Positions 9,027-17,354 are shown, numbered from the stretch's first letter. The stretch is 28,481 nt of DNA from JBBKWQ01 sp037969115 (GCA_037969115.1 JBBKWQ010000324.1:1-28481), one strand, 5' to 3'. Program-made: numbers and translations. The notes: generated by a model from the sequence alone, not told the origin.

Positions 9027-12000
9027 GCGGCGACGTTCACTTCCGCTGTCGGGATGACGTGGACAGTTCCGGCGAGCGCCGGGTTGTCGGAGACGATGCT
9101 GTTCAAGTGGGCCGCCGCTTCGGCGTGGCTGCCGAACACAGCCGTTGCACCCAAGGAACTGTTGTTGGCAACGTTGGCCACGGCGAAGTGGTCCGTCTGT
9201 ACCAGGATCTTCTCGGCGAAGGGCTTGAGCCTGAGCTCCGTGGTCTGGGAGAGCTCGTGCCGGCAGATCGCCGAACCGCGCTGGAAGTGCGAGAACAGGT
9301 TGGCCCAGAACAGCACGAATCGCTGTGGCAGCCGCTCGTGCCCGGTATCGATGACGATCTCCTCGTAGCGGACCGTCCGCACAGCGCCGGGGCCCGTGGC
9401 CCATGACGTACCGGTCGCCCCGAGCTCCACCCCAGCGTCGAGCATCTCGAACGCCGGCGTCGAGAGCTTGGCCGCATCGTCCATCTCTTGGTACTGGGCC
9501 CGGGCGAAGTTCTCCTTCGCGGGTTGGATCACCGACAGCCCACCAGAGGCCACCGACACCGAGACCTTCTTGACGTCGGACGGCTTCTGGTTCCCCACCT
9601 TGTCGATCGGCAACCCCAGCGGAATCAAGCGCTGGCTGATCTGCAGCCGGCCGACTGGGTGCAGTACCAGCAGGGAGGGATCGCCGAGTGCGCGGAGGCT
9701 GACGAGCAGGCGGCCCGTAGTCGGCGCGGTCGCTCGCCATGTATCGAGCTTCTCGAACTCTTTCGTGAGGGCCGGGAGCACGGGCAGCGGCGGGAGCGTC
9801 TCGGCCCTCCGCTCGCCGAAGGTCTGGTCGACATCGACGGAGATCGAGAAGAACAGGAACTCGATCGACGCCGATCCGGTGATGTGCCACGGAGTCGGGC
9901 CCTCGAGCGAACCGCGCAGGTGGACCCCCCACACGCCCATCCCGAAGACCTTCACCGAGAACCCGGTGCTGATCTCGACGATGAGGTAGAGGGGCGAGAA
10001 ACGAAGCAGGGCGTCGAAGCTGAAGTAGCCCTCGACGCTGAGCGCGCTGAACCCGAAGAACGCTTCTGCTCGCGCGCCGGTCTGGACGCTGTTCGAGGTG
10101 ATCGCGAAGTAGGTCTCCACCCGCACCCGGGCGAAGCTCTCGTTGATCAACGACAGCGACAGGCGGTTCGGCGAGGGGAAGGGCAGTGGGGGAGCGGTGA
10201 ACCGCGGATGGAAGCCGCCGACCGAGAGCACGAAGTTGGGGTTGTCGCTGTAGTCCATCAGCAGCCCCATCTCCCCGTCGAGCGTGATGAAGAGGATGCG
10301 GGACCCGAACAGAGAGGCGAAGAACCAGATGCGGCGCTTGTCGAATTCGAGCGCGCCCATGAACGACACCTGCAACACCACGACGGCCTCGTTCTCGGTG
10401 GGCAGGTTGGCGCCGAGCCGTCCGAGGATCACGATGTTGCCGGGGATCTCGATGATCACACCGAGTGACACCGACACCAGGGTCGGCGTGCCCCAGCCGA
10501 TCTTGGCCATCGGGCCGATGAGGAACACTCCTTCTCGTGGCGGGAAGATGGCGCGGAGGTCGCTGATGATGCGCGGGGCGTTCTCCACCACGTTGGTGGG
10601 GAACAAGATGCTGTTGATGGCGCCCGTGCGGATACCGCTGGCGAGAGGCTCGAGCAGCATGCCGCGGTTGAGGCCGAGCAGACCGCCGACACCGATCAAC
10701 GTGAAGCCGAAACCCAGCTGGAAACCCGGGTTGAACTCTGCGGTGATGATGATCAGCATCGAGAAGCCGGGCTGGCCGCCGGGCATCTTGGTGTTGATCA
10801 GCCCAATGGCCTTGAGCGACAGGAAGTTCGAGATGGTCAGCTCGATGGCGCCGGCGTACTCGCCCTTGTCGAAGTTGAGGTAGAGGTAGCCGCCGCCCTT
10901 CACGACCCCTGCGTCGATCGACAGCCCCACGCCGTTCGGCGGCTTGAACTTCATCGCCAGGTCGAGCGGGCCGAGGTTGCCCTTCTGGTCGGCCGGGAAC
11001 GTGAAGTGCGCCGTCATGCCGACGTTCTCGACAACCGCCTTCAGAACGGCGAGGTCGCCTTTGATGGACGCCCCGAGGTCGATCGGTATGCCGTCGGCGA
11101 AGCGCACCGCCATGGTCGCGCCGAGGATCTCGATCGGGCCGAGCTGGATGTGAGCGGGGATGGCGATCTCGAGCCCGCCGCTGCCACCGAAGTACAGGCC
11201 CTGTGTGGTCGAGAACCCGACCGTGAGGTCGGTCCCGATCGTGATGCCGTCACCGGGCAGGAGCTGGGCAAGGAAGCTGTCGCTGTCGTCGCCGGGCTTG
11301 ATGACGATCTTCGCGCCGTCCACCGCGAACTCGAGGAACACCTCGAACTTCCCGTTCGATTGGAAGCGCGTGCCGGCCAGGACCGATGCGCCGCCCAGCT
11401 CGAACCGGCTGGCGTCGGGGCTGCCGATCAGGATCATGGGCTCGCCCGGTTCGCCGATCACCAGGGCGATGGTGAGTGTTCCGGACGCTGCACCCAGCGC
11501 GCCCGAGCCGAAGCCCGTCTGGAAAGTCACACCCTCCGGTCGGACCAGGGCGCCAGGACCGCCGGCCAGTGACGCAGTCCCGCCGACCTCGATGGCAACG
11601 TTGTCGCCCAGTGGCACCGTCTCCTCGAAACCTGCTGTGCCATACGGCAAGAGCGCGAATCCAGCCTTGGCCGTAGTTGTGTCGGGGAGCAGGAAGAGCC
11701 CCACCCCGAGCTCCATCGCGACGGCCGACTCGCTGCGGAAAAACACCAGTTTGACGACGGTCTCGTAGGCACTTGCAGGATCGAGCGCGCCGGCGTTCAG
11801 TTGGGCGAGCATCGCTGCGTCGACCACGTCGTCGCCGGCGTCGAGCCCCCAGCTCGTCATCAGAGCGCCGAGATTTCGAGCCAGATCTGCGCCGCGGAAG
11901 TCGGGTTGCCCCCAGTGGTAGGCGTCGCGGAAGAGAGCGAGCGGATCCTCGACGAGGCGGCCGAGCGCTTCGTAGGCGACGACCCGCTTGAGATACGCCG

Positions 12001-12439
12001 GGCGTCCTCCTGCCGCGGCGACCGTCTCACGACGGAGGATGCCGAGCGTCATCAACAGCTCACCCCAGCGCGGTTGCTGATTCATCAAGTACTCGACCAA
12101 CAAGTGGTCGACGAGCTCACGCGGGAATTTGGCTCCGAACCCGGCCGGCAGCCCGGCACCGCCGGCGATGTCGGAGATCGCGGTGAATGCGGCGCGCAGC
12201 CCGTTCACCAGCGAGGCAATGTCGACTCCTGCGGCCGTCTGTGAGCCGTTGACGAGGTTGTAGACCTGTTCTGCAGGTGCGCTGAGCGCCTCCACCACGG
12301 CCGGCATCGGGCTGAGCTCCCAGCCGAGATCGAGCAGGAAGTCGTGCAATCCAGCAGGGGACGACGTGGCGTCGACGAGAGGTTGGAGGGCGAGCCCCAG
12401 CTCCTCGGCGAGGACGGTCAACGCGTCGCGATCGGCCAT
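9023..12439 (-). CDS. DUF6603-like large beta-rich protein, 1138 aa
   Basis: The ATG at 12439 follows the upstream stop by 4 bp and has a GGAAGGG ribosome site about 10 bp ahead, inside the end of the previous gene. Residues 1-200 are mostly helical (opening MADRDALTVLAEELGLAL). Roughly residues 230-960 consist of alternating hydrophobic/polar short strands with many Gly turns and repeated patterns such as LGPIEILGA and GLSIDAGVVKGGGYLYL, which matches what I know as DUF6603, a domain of unknown function. The C-terminal ~130 residues form a separate alpha/beta region (DHFAVANVANNSS, then LAGTVHVIP). There is no signal peptide or convincing single membrane helix. The strand periodicity resembles elongated grooved beta proteins, but this is only a visual impression. 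Function unknown. Confidence 0.88.
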   Translation of the reverse strand: MADRDALTVLAEELGLALQPLVDATSSPAGLHDFLLDLGWELSPMPAVVEALSAPAEQVYNLVNGSQTAAGVDIASLVNGLRAAFTAISDIAGGAGLPAGFGAKFPRELVDHLLVEYLMNQQPRWGELLMTLGILRRETVAAAGGRPAYLKRVVAYEALGRLVEDPLALFRDAYHWGQPDFRGADLARNLGALMTSWGLDAGDDVVDAAMLAQLNAGALDPASAYETVVKLVFFRSESAVAMELGVGLFLLPDTTTAKAGFALLPYGTAGFEETVPLGDNVAIEVGGTASLAGGPGALVRPEGVTFQTGFGSGALGAASGTLTIALVIGEPGEPMILIGSPDASRFELGGASVLAGTRFQSNGKFEVFLEFAVDGAKIVIKPGDDSDSFLAQLLPGDGITIGTDLTVGFSTTQGLYFGGSGGLEIAIPAHIQLGPIEILGATMAVRFADGIPIDLGASIKGDLAVLKAVVENVGMTAHFTFPADQKGNLGPLDLAMKFKPPNGVGLSIDAGVVKGGGYLYLNFDKGEYAGAIELTISNFLSLKAIGLINTKMPGGQPGFSMLIIITAEFNPGFQLGFGFTLIGVGGLLGLNRGMLLEPLASGIRTGAINSILFPTNVVENAPRIISDLRAIFPPREGVFLIGPMAKIGWGTPTLVSVSLGVIIEIPGNIVILGRLGANLPTENEAVVVLQVSFMGALEFDKRRIWFFASLFGSRILFITLDGEMGLLMDYSDNPNFVLSVGGFHPRFTAPPLPFPSPNRLSLSLINESFARVRVETYFAITSNSVQTGARAEAFFGFSALSVEGYFSFDALLRFSPLYLIVEISTGFSVKVFGMGVWGVHLRGSLEGPTPWHITGSASIEFLFFSISVDVDQTFGERRAETLPPLPVLPALTKEFEKLDTWRATAPTTGRLLVSLRALGDPSLLVLHPVGRLQISQRLIPLGLPIDKVGNQKPSDVKKVSVSVASGGLSVIQPAKENFARAQYQEMDDAAKLSTPAFEMLDAGVELGATGTSWATGPGAVRTVRYEEIVIDTGHERLPQRFVLFWANLFSHFQRGSAICRHELSQTTELRLKPFAEKILVQTDHFAVANVANNSSLGATAVFGSHAEAAAHLNSIVSDNPALAGTVHVIPTAEVNVAA

Positions 12440-12443
12440 GGCG

Positions 12444-13709
12444 TCAGGCCCTTCCGAAGAACTGGTTGTCGCTCTCGCGAAGTCCCGTGGTGACGGCCGG
12501 AATCGCGGAGCCCACGTCCGGATAGAAGTTGAAGATGACGTTTCCTGTGGTCCGGTCGAGGATGGGAAGCAACACTGTGTAGATGAAGCGCACTCCCTTG
12601 CACACGAGGTCTCGCTTCGATGTTCCGAACGTCCAGTGGTAGCCCGCGAAGAAGTCGGTGAACGACGTGAAGCCGAGGCGCTCGTACTGGGGGAACGGGT
12701 GCGTTGGTTTGAACCGATCGTCGCGGGGGATGTCGGCGCGCAACTGCGCCAGCCGCCCGGGCTGGTCGCTCGGGATGTCGGCTGCTGTGGGGAACGTGAG
12801 CGTCCAATCGACGTCGTCGGTTTCGAATCGGAACTGGCGACGAACGTTCATCGTCTGGCGGGTCCCGATCGTCGTGCCGAGTGGCACCTTGATGCTCTCG
12901 TTCTTGGTCTTGGTGATGTCTTCGGGGATCAGCGGAACCCAATCGTCGTTGCCGACGGCGACGTTGCCGAGATAGGTGAAGCCGCCCGCGCGGAACGCTG
13001 CGAGGGCGGCATCATGATCGGCGAACCCGCGCAACTTGCCGCGTGCGCCCACGGTCGGCGTGACCCCGAGCTTGAACTCGTATGCCATGTACTCGAACAT
13101 GCCGACGCCCGATGCAGGGTCGAGTCCGTGGAAGTGCTTCGGAGCTGTGACGTTCACCTGGTCGCCCAACGCCTCTTTGATCTTGACGAGGAATGGCGCC
13201 GCAGGGTTGCGACTGGTGTCGGTGCGATCTCGGCCGACGTTGCAGCCCTTGATGTGGAAGTTGTGCGTGACGGCGCCGCCGGACACGAATCCGATGAGTG
13301 CGTCAGGGATCGCGACGGAATCTGAACCGGCGCCGATCGAATCATGGACGCCCTCGAAGTCGCTGAATCCCGCCTGGCCCCGCGACAGCCTGATCGTCAT
13401 GAAGCCCTTGCTCGCGGCGTGGGTGCCGATCACCATGTCGCCGATCGGCGGTGTGACCGCCGGGTCATTGTCGAGGCGATCAATGAGATCATGGATGGTC
13501 ACGACGTCGCGCCGATTCACCAACGTGGTCGATGGCCGCCTGGTGAGCATGCTGCGGAGGTTGACGTGGTGGGCGGAGGAGCCCGGGGCGAATCCGTAGT
13601 CCAAACCGGCACCCCCTCCGCAGTCTGTCGAGCCGTTTACCTCGACCGAAATCGAGCGGGTCCCAACGCCAAAATGCTGACACTTGAACACACCGGCGTC
13701 AACACCCAA
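12444..13709 (-). CDS. First gene of giant-protein operon; possible caspase-fold (DUF4347-like) cysteine peptidase
   Basis: The frame runs from TTG 13709 (421 aa). A second TTG at 13604 has GGAGGG 9 bp upstream and would give 386 aa, so the start is uncertain. With the longer numbering, His97 lies in IGTHAASKGFMTIRLS and Cys156 in HIKGCNVG, followed by a helix-like APFLVKIKEALG and then VNVTAPKHFHG. This order (hydrophobic strand, His-x-x-x-Gly, spacer, strand-Gly-Cys-Asn, helix, strand) resembles DUF4347 and other clan CD (caspase/gingipain-like) domains, whose catalytic pair is His and Cys. I infer a peptidase or peptidase-like domain; it is not proven. The C-terminal ~200 residues are unrecognised. 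It stands 4 bp ahead of the DUF6603-like gene and is the promoter-proximal cistron. Confidence 0.82.
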   Translation of the reverse strand: MGVDAGVFKCQHFGVGTRSISVEVNGSTDCGGGAGLDYGFAPGSSAHHVNLRSMLTRRPSTTLVNRRDVVTIHDLIDRLDNDPAVTPPIGDMVIGTHAASKGFMTIRLSRGQAGFSDFEGVHDSIGAGSDSVAIPDALIGFVSGGAVTHNFHIKGCNVGRDRTDTSRNPAAPFLVKIKEALGDQVNVTAPKHFHGLDPASGVGMFEYMAYEFKLGVTPTVGARGKLRGFADHDAALAAFRAGGFTYLGNVAVGNDDWVPLIPEDITKTKNESIKVPLGTTIGTRQTMNVRRQFRFETDDVDWTLTFPTAADIPSDQPGRLAQLRADIPRDDRFKPTHPFPQYERLGFTSFTDFFAGYHWTFGTSKRDLVCKGVRFIYTVLLPILDRTTGNVIFNFYPDVGSAIPAVTTGLRESDNQFFGRA

Positions 13710-13748
13710 CGTGGCTTATCTCGCGCGGTCGGTTGCAGGACAGAGGGG

Positions 13749-13790
13749 TCGGGTAAGCAACCGGTCGTGACGTCACGGATTGCTTCCCGA
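13749..13790. promoter_or_regulatory. Nested palindrome upstream of the giant-protein operon
   Basis: A perfect 12-bp palindrome CGTGACGTCACG (13766-13777) is enclosed by a second inverted repeat: TCGGGTAAGCAA (13749-13760) against TTGCTTCCCGA (13780-13790), 11 pairs with one bulged T. It lies 40 bp or more upstream of the first operon start and in the only gap between the operon and the subtilase. An operator is more likely than a terminator, because the inner palindrome leaves no loop and no T run follows on either strand. Confidence 0.45.
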
Positions 13791-13855
13791 CTTCGGCGAG
13801 GGAACATTCCCGGATCGACCAGGTGGGGCGTCGCTCACCGGATCTGAGACGCGAG

Positions 13856-13887
13856 GCAGGCTGTCCGGTCGGAGCCGGACAGCCTGC
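13856..13887 (-). terminator. Perfect 13-bp hairpin after the subtilase gene
   Basis: Bases 13856-13868 (GCAGGCTGTCCGG) pair perfectly with 13875-13887 around a 6-base loop. The hairpin lies about 45 bp beyond the stop of the subtilase gene on its transcribed strand. There is no T tract, as is common for high-GC actinobacterial terminators. It separates the protease transcript from the giant-protein operon. Confidence 0.7.
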
Positions 13888-13931
13888 GATTCGATGTCGG
13901 TCGCGACCGACGTGGTGTCAGTTCCCGCGAA

Positions 13932-15485
13932 TCACACCGAGTAGATCGTGCCGAGGGCGGACCAGACGTTGATCCGGCTACGGACGATCCCGTTGCGACT
14001 GTCGGTCACCGGCGTGCCGGAACGCTGCAGCGCTGTCACCATCTGTGCGACGCTCGCGGCGGGCCGATACTGCCGCAGGAGCGCAAATGCCCCGGCCACG
14101 TGCGGTGCCGCCATCGAGGTGCCGATCTTGGTGCAATCGGAGCGGTTGTTCGGCACGGCCGAGCAGATGTCGGTGCCGGGCGCCAGGAGATCGAGCGTCG
14201 CGTTCGAGTTCGATCCGGCGTTGGCCACGTACCCGAACACGGCGTCGGCTCCGGTGCTCGTGAGCGTCGTGTTGCCGACGCTCACGGCGTTCGCGAAGCA
14301 CGCCGGCTTGCTGACTGCGTTGACATAGTCGTTGTTGCCGGATGCGACGACGACGCCGATGCCCACGCCCGTGAGTGCGTTGATCCACCCACCGACCTTG
14401 CCGGCGTCGGTCGTGGCTGCGAACGTGCCGTCGCAGTGACCGGTGTAGCCGCCGCCGCCGATGCTCATGTTGACCGCTGCGATTCGGTAGGTCGCGCGCA
14501 GGTCGTAGACGTACTTCAGAGCCCAAGTCAGATCGCTGTCGTAGACTCGCGGACCGGCGAGCGACGTGCCTTGAGCGGGCTCGTAGTGGAACACCTGGAT
14601 CGCGATCACCTTGGCTCCGGATGCCACGCCGTACATCCCGGCCGCGGTGTGGGCGACATGGGTGCCATGGTCGCATGCGCTCCATGGGCAGGGAGCAGCA
14701 GCGCCTGTGCCCGACTGGCTGGCGGTGCCGTTGGGACACCCGGCTGCGTATCCCGGGTACGCAGTGGCGTAGCAGCGCTCTGCCACGACGTCGCCGGCGA
14801 GCCAGGGGTGCAACCGATCGACACCGGTGTCGATCACGGCGATGTACTGCCCGGCACCGGTGTAGCCGTTCGCGACAGCCTTGTCGACGCCGATCCGGTA
14901 GTAGTCCCACCAATTTGCGAGCTGCGTCGTCCAGCCGTCCGATGTGGCCGCTTCGGGAGAGCCGTTCGATGCGACGTCACCTCCCACGGGGCCGCTGGCG
15001 GCGACCGGTGTGGATCCGTCATCGGTGAGCACCTCGGGCAGCGACCGCGACTCGTCGAGCACAACGGCGGACACCTGGCGCGAGGCCTTGAGCACTGCGA
15101 GCTCGACCATGTCGGCGTGGAAGGCGATGATCGGCAGATCGTCCATCGCCTTGAACTTGCGCAGCTTCTTGCCGCGCATCTCCTTGTCGATCTGGCCGCG
15201 CGCTGCCTTGATCTCCTTGGACTGCCGGTCGGCTTGACCCGGTGTCAACTCATGGCGCAGCTTCCCGCCCGCCCTGAGCGTCACGATCACCGGAACCGTT
15301 CCGTCGCGAGCGGCGATCGCCTCGAGATCCGACCATGGGGTCGCATCGGGAACGGTGGCCGAAGTCGGCGCCTCCTGCTCGGCTGAGGCGACCGACGTCG
15401 GGAGTGCGATCAACGAAGCGATCGCGGCTCCGGCAATCAGCATGGGCTTCAGGATCTTGCGTCGGGCGGGTGGGATGGTGTTCAT
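13932..15485 (-). CDS. Secreted subtilisin-like serine protease (S8), 517 aa
   Basis: The ATG at 15485 is preceded by a textbook AAGGAGG site 6-12 bp upstream, so the longer frame to 15755 is rejected. Residues 1-35 are a signal peptide with a basic start, a hydrophobic core and an ASA cleavage motif. Residues ~60-135 look like an I9-type propeptide (VPVIVTLRAGG). The catalytic domain follows, with Asp219 (VIDTGVD), His273 (DHGTHVAHTAAG), oxyanion Asn384 (SGNND) and Ser457 (GTSMAAPHVAG) all present. Several Cys pairs fit an extracellular enzyme. It ends soon after the Ser block, without extra C-terminal domains or a cell-wall anchor, so it should be released. It is divergent from the small secreted protein at 15827. 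Substrate unknown. Confidence 0.95.
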   Translation of the reverse strand: MNTIPPARRKILKPMLIAGAAIASLIALPTSVASAEQEAPTSATVPDATPWSDLEAIAARDGTVPVIVTLRAGGKLRHELTPGQADRQSKEIKAARGQIDKEMRGKKLRKFKAMDDLPIIAFHADMVELAVLKASRQVSAVVLDESRSLPEVLTDDGSTPVAASGPVGGDVASNGSPEAATSDGWTTQLANWWDYYRIGVDKAVANGYTGAGQYIAVIDTGVDRLHPWLAGDVVAERCYATAYPGYAAGCPNGTASQSGTGAAAPCPWSACDHGTHVAHTAAGMYGVASGAKVIAIQVFHYEPAQGTSLAGPRVYDSDLTWALKYVYDLRATYRIAAVNMSIGGGGYTGHCDGTFAATTDAGKVGGWINALTGVGIGVVVASGNNDYVNAVSKPACFANAVSVGNTTLTSTGADAVFGYVANAGSNSNATLDLLAPGTDICSAVPNNRSDCTKIGTSMAAPHVAGAFALLRQYRPAASVAQMVTALQRSGTPVTDSRNGIVRSRINVWSALGTIYSV

Positions 15486-15826
15486 CGTGGAACCTCCTTG
15501 AGTCGTGCCGACGGGTGGCCGGCGATAAGACGATCCTGAGGCCTCCGGGAGTCCGGCACCGTGTCGCGGCGCACACTCAGTGGGTGCCGGCCACGACGGT
15601 CGGCGGTCGATCCACCGGCGCTCAGACGGTTGGCGCCCGCTACGACGTCGAGCAGTGGAACGGCAGCGCGAGCCCGGGGCCCGGGTGCGGCTTCGCTCGG
15701 TCGGTGCGCTCGACGTTCGTCTCCATCGACACGGACGGACCGTGCGCTGCAGCACAGACGCCGGCGGCGATCTCGTTTTTTATGGGTGGCGTGGCGAAGA
15801 CGCCACCAAACACAGGAGGAAGACCA
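15486..15826. other. Divergent intergenic region between subtilase and small secreted protein
   Basis: 341 bp with no convincing gene. It must hold both promoters, but I see no clear -35/-10 pair. An interrupted inverted repeat CACGG-ACGGA-CCGTG lies at 15730-15744, a T6 run at 15776-15781, and a hairpin at 15785-15807 just before the ribosome site of the plus-strand gene. The open frame across it continues in frame into the secreted protein but reads like random GC-rich sequence. Confidence 0.6.
15785..15807 (+). promoter_or_regulatory. 5'-UTR hairpin ahead of the small secreted protein
   Basis: GGTGGCGT (15785-15792) pairs with ACGCCACC (15800-15807) around a 7-base loop. An alternative 6-bp stem GTGGCG/CGCCAC with an AAGA tetraloop uses 15791-15796 and 15801-15806, so two exclusive folds are possible. 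The structure ends 6 bp before the AGGAGG site (15814-15819). It may stabilise the mRNA or limit its translation. Confidence 0.4.
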
Positions 15827-16333
15827 ATGAACCCGATCACCACCATCCGCCGCAGCCTTGGCACCGCTGCAGTCGTCGGAGCGCTCGCTCTGACCGTGGG
15901 CGCCGGCGACGCCCAGGCAGCCACCGGCACGGTGGGCCCCCACTCGACGGCAAGGGCCAGCTGCGGCACCGTCGAGGTCCGGGCCTCCGCCCCTACGATC
16001 AAGGCGGTCAACCGCACGACCTCCGTCGATCAGCAGTGGGTGGTCGCGCAGCCGGTGCTCTATAAGTGGAACGGCACGACGTGGGCGAAGCTGTCGACGT
16101 ACAGCGCGATCATCGGTCTCGCCACCGACACGGCGTCGCCGACAGTGTGGTACGACTTCGTCACCCGGTCGCAGACGAATTCGTCCGTGATGGCTCTCAT
16201 GACCACGAAGGGTTACTACAAGCTGGCGTACAACTACTTCTGGTACACCGGCAACACAGTTACCGGCAGCGATTCGCTGTGGGCGACCCACACGAGCCCG
16301 ATTGGTGCCGTGCAGCCCTACTGCACCCGGTGA
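15827..16333 (+). CDS. Small secreted protein of unknown function, 168 aa
   Basis: The ATG at 15827 has AGGAGG 7 bp upstream, which fixes the start. Residues 1-32 are a signal peptide (basic IRRS, hydrophobic core, AQA cleavage motif). The mature part is about 136 residues, rich in Thr, Ser, Tyr and Trp, with two Cys near its ends (RASCGTVEV and QPYCTR at the C-terminus) that could form one disulfide. No catalytic motif or known domain is visible. The aromatic-rich pattern (YYKLAYNYFWYTG) suggests a compact beta fold. It is divergent from the subtilase, so it could be a substrate, inhibitor or co-secreted partner of it, but nothing in the sequence shows this. Confidence 0.85.
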   Translation: MNPITTIRRSLGTAAVVGALALTVGAGDAQAATGTVGPHSTARASCGTVEVRASAPTIKAVNRTTSVDQQWVVAQPVLYKWNGTTWAKLSTYSAIIGLATDTASPTVWYDFVTRSQTNSSVMALMTTKGYYKLAYNYFWYTGNTVTGSDSLWATHTSPIGAVQPYCTR

Positions 16334-16367
16334 CCAACAGCGGTGCCCGTCCCCCATGGCGATCAAC

Positions 16368-16397
16368 ACGCTGCGGCGCCACCAGGCGCCGCAGCGT
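16368..16397 (+). terminator. Perfect 13-bp terminator hairpin
   Basis: ACGCTGCGGCGCC (16368-16380) pairs with 16385-16397 around an ACCA loop, 34 bp after the stop of the small secreted protein. It has a very stable GC stem and no T run. It lies between convergent genes and may serve both directions. Confidence 0.75.
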
Positions 16398-16543
16398 CGC
16401 CGTGTCTGGGGTCTGACAGATGAGTGGAGTCAGTGATCTGGTGTGCGAGTCCGGTTCATGCTTGACACGAGCGCGTCGAGGACAGTCTCGCCTCCGTGGA
16501 ACCAACCGGTTTGGATGTCCCTGTCTGACGTGCTCGCCCTTGG

Positions 16544-17332
16544 TCAATCGCTGATCAGCGAGGGCGTGAGGCGATCGACGAGGTCGATGAGACGGTGGGG
16601 GAGGTCAGCCAGATGTGCAAGTTCGGGGTGCAGTCGGTAGGTCGGGGCGTACAGGCCCACTGCTGCGACGATCGTGCCCTGTGAGTTGCGGAGGGGTACG
16701 GCCAGGCCGGTTGCGTCCGCAACAAGTTCTTCGACGCTCCAGGCGTAGCCGTCCGTTCGCACCTGATCGATCCGACTACCGAGCAGCGCTGGATCGGTCA
16801 TCGTGTTCGGCGCTGACCAATCGAGGTCGCCGTCGAGGTAGGCGTCGAGCCGGTCGTCGATCCAGCCACTCATCAGAACGATGCCGGATGCAGTGGTGTG
16901 GGCCGGCCAACGATCTCCGGTTACATCCGCGATCTGAACTGCTGAAACCGGTGCAACGTGCGCGACGAAGAGTGTTGTGTCACCGTCGTCGATCCCTGCG
17001 GTAGCGCCCTCGGCGAACGTGTCGACGATTCGGCCCAACAGGGGCATCAACCGTTCGGCAGTGGGCACGCGCGGACCGGCTGCCGTCAAGGTCGCGACGC
17101 CCGGACCGAGACTGACCAGTCCGCCGGCTCGGCGCGCGACCATTCCGAGCGCCTCGAGTGTTCGGACGAGCCGAAGCACCGTGGCGGGGGGGAGGTCGGT
17201 TCGACGGGCCAGTTCGCGCACGCCGAGCGACTCGGGTTCGGCTGCCACGACCTGCAGCACGAAGAAGGCCCGCTCGACCACTGACACGGTGTCGCGGGAC
17301 GGCGACGGCTTGTGCTCGACGTCCAAGCTCAT
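16544..17332 (-). CDS. IclR-family transcriptional regulator, 262 aa
   Basis: Residues ~15-70 form the N-terminal winged helix-turn-helix (SVVERAFFVLQVVAAE, then LGVRELARRTDLPPATVLRL), and the rest is the IclR effector-binding domain, ending in a typical ...LRNSQGTIVAAVGLYAP block. Length is normal for the family (240-280 aa). I chose the ATG at 17332 because the earlier codons (to 17389) read into the divergent promoter and palindrome; no strong ribosome site decides it. It is divergent from the aldolase/dioxygenase genes and almost certainly controls them. IclR proteins bind short palindromes and respond to small-molecule substrates. The effector cannot be read from sequence. Confidence 0.92.
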   Translation of the reverse strand: MSLDVEHKPSPSRDTVSVVERAFFVLQVVAAEPESLGVRELARRTDLPPATVLRLVRTLEALGMVARRAGGLVSLGPGVATLTAAGPRVPTAERLMPLLGRIVDTFAEGATAGIDDGDTTLFVAHVAPVSAVQIADVTGDRWPAHTTASGIVLMSGWIDDRLDAYLDGDLDWSAPNTMTDPALLGSRIDQVRTDGYAWSVEELVADATGLAVPLRNSQGTIVAAVGLYAPTYRLHPELAHLADLPHRLIDLVDRLTPSLISD

Positions 17333-17354
17333 TAAAATGACCATAGTACAAAAC

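Noticed and set aside
6423..9368. 981-codon open frame on the plus strand opposite the 1107 aa gene
   Set aside because: Arg/Gly/Val/Glu-rich with no domain or ribosome site; a typical shadow frame of a high-GC gene. The minus frame has the ATGA junction and recognisable structure.
9488..10468. 326-codon plus-strand frame opposite the DUF6603-like gene
   Set aside because: Shadow frame with shadow-like Arg/Glu/His composition.
1..13709. Contractile injection system, phage tail or Tc-toxin locus
   Set aside because: No sheath, tube, baseplate, AAA ATPase, Rhs/YD repeats or LysM domain could be seen in the translated proteins.
16550..16561. Perfect palindrome CGCTGATCAGCG
   Set aside because: It lies within the last codons of the IclR gene and is explained by coding sequence; no loop for a terminator.
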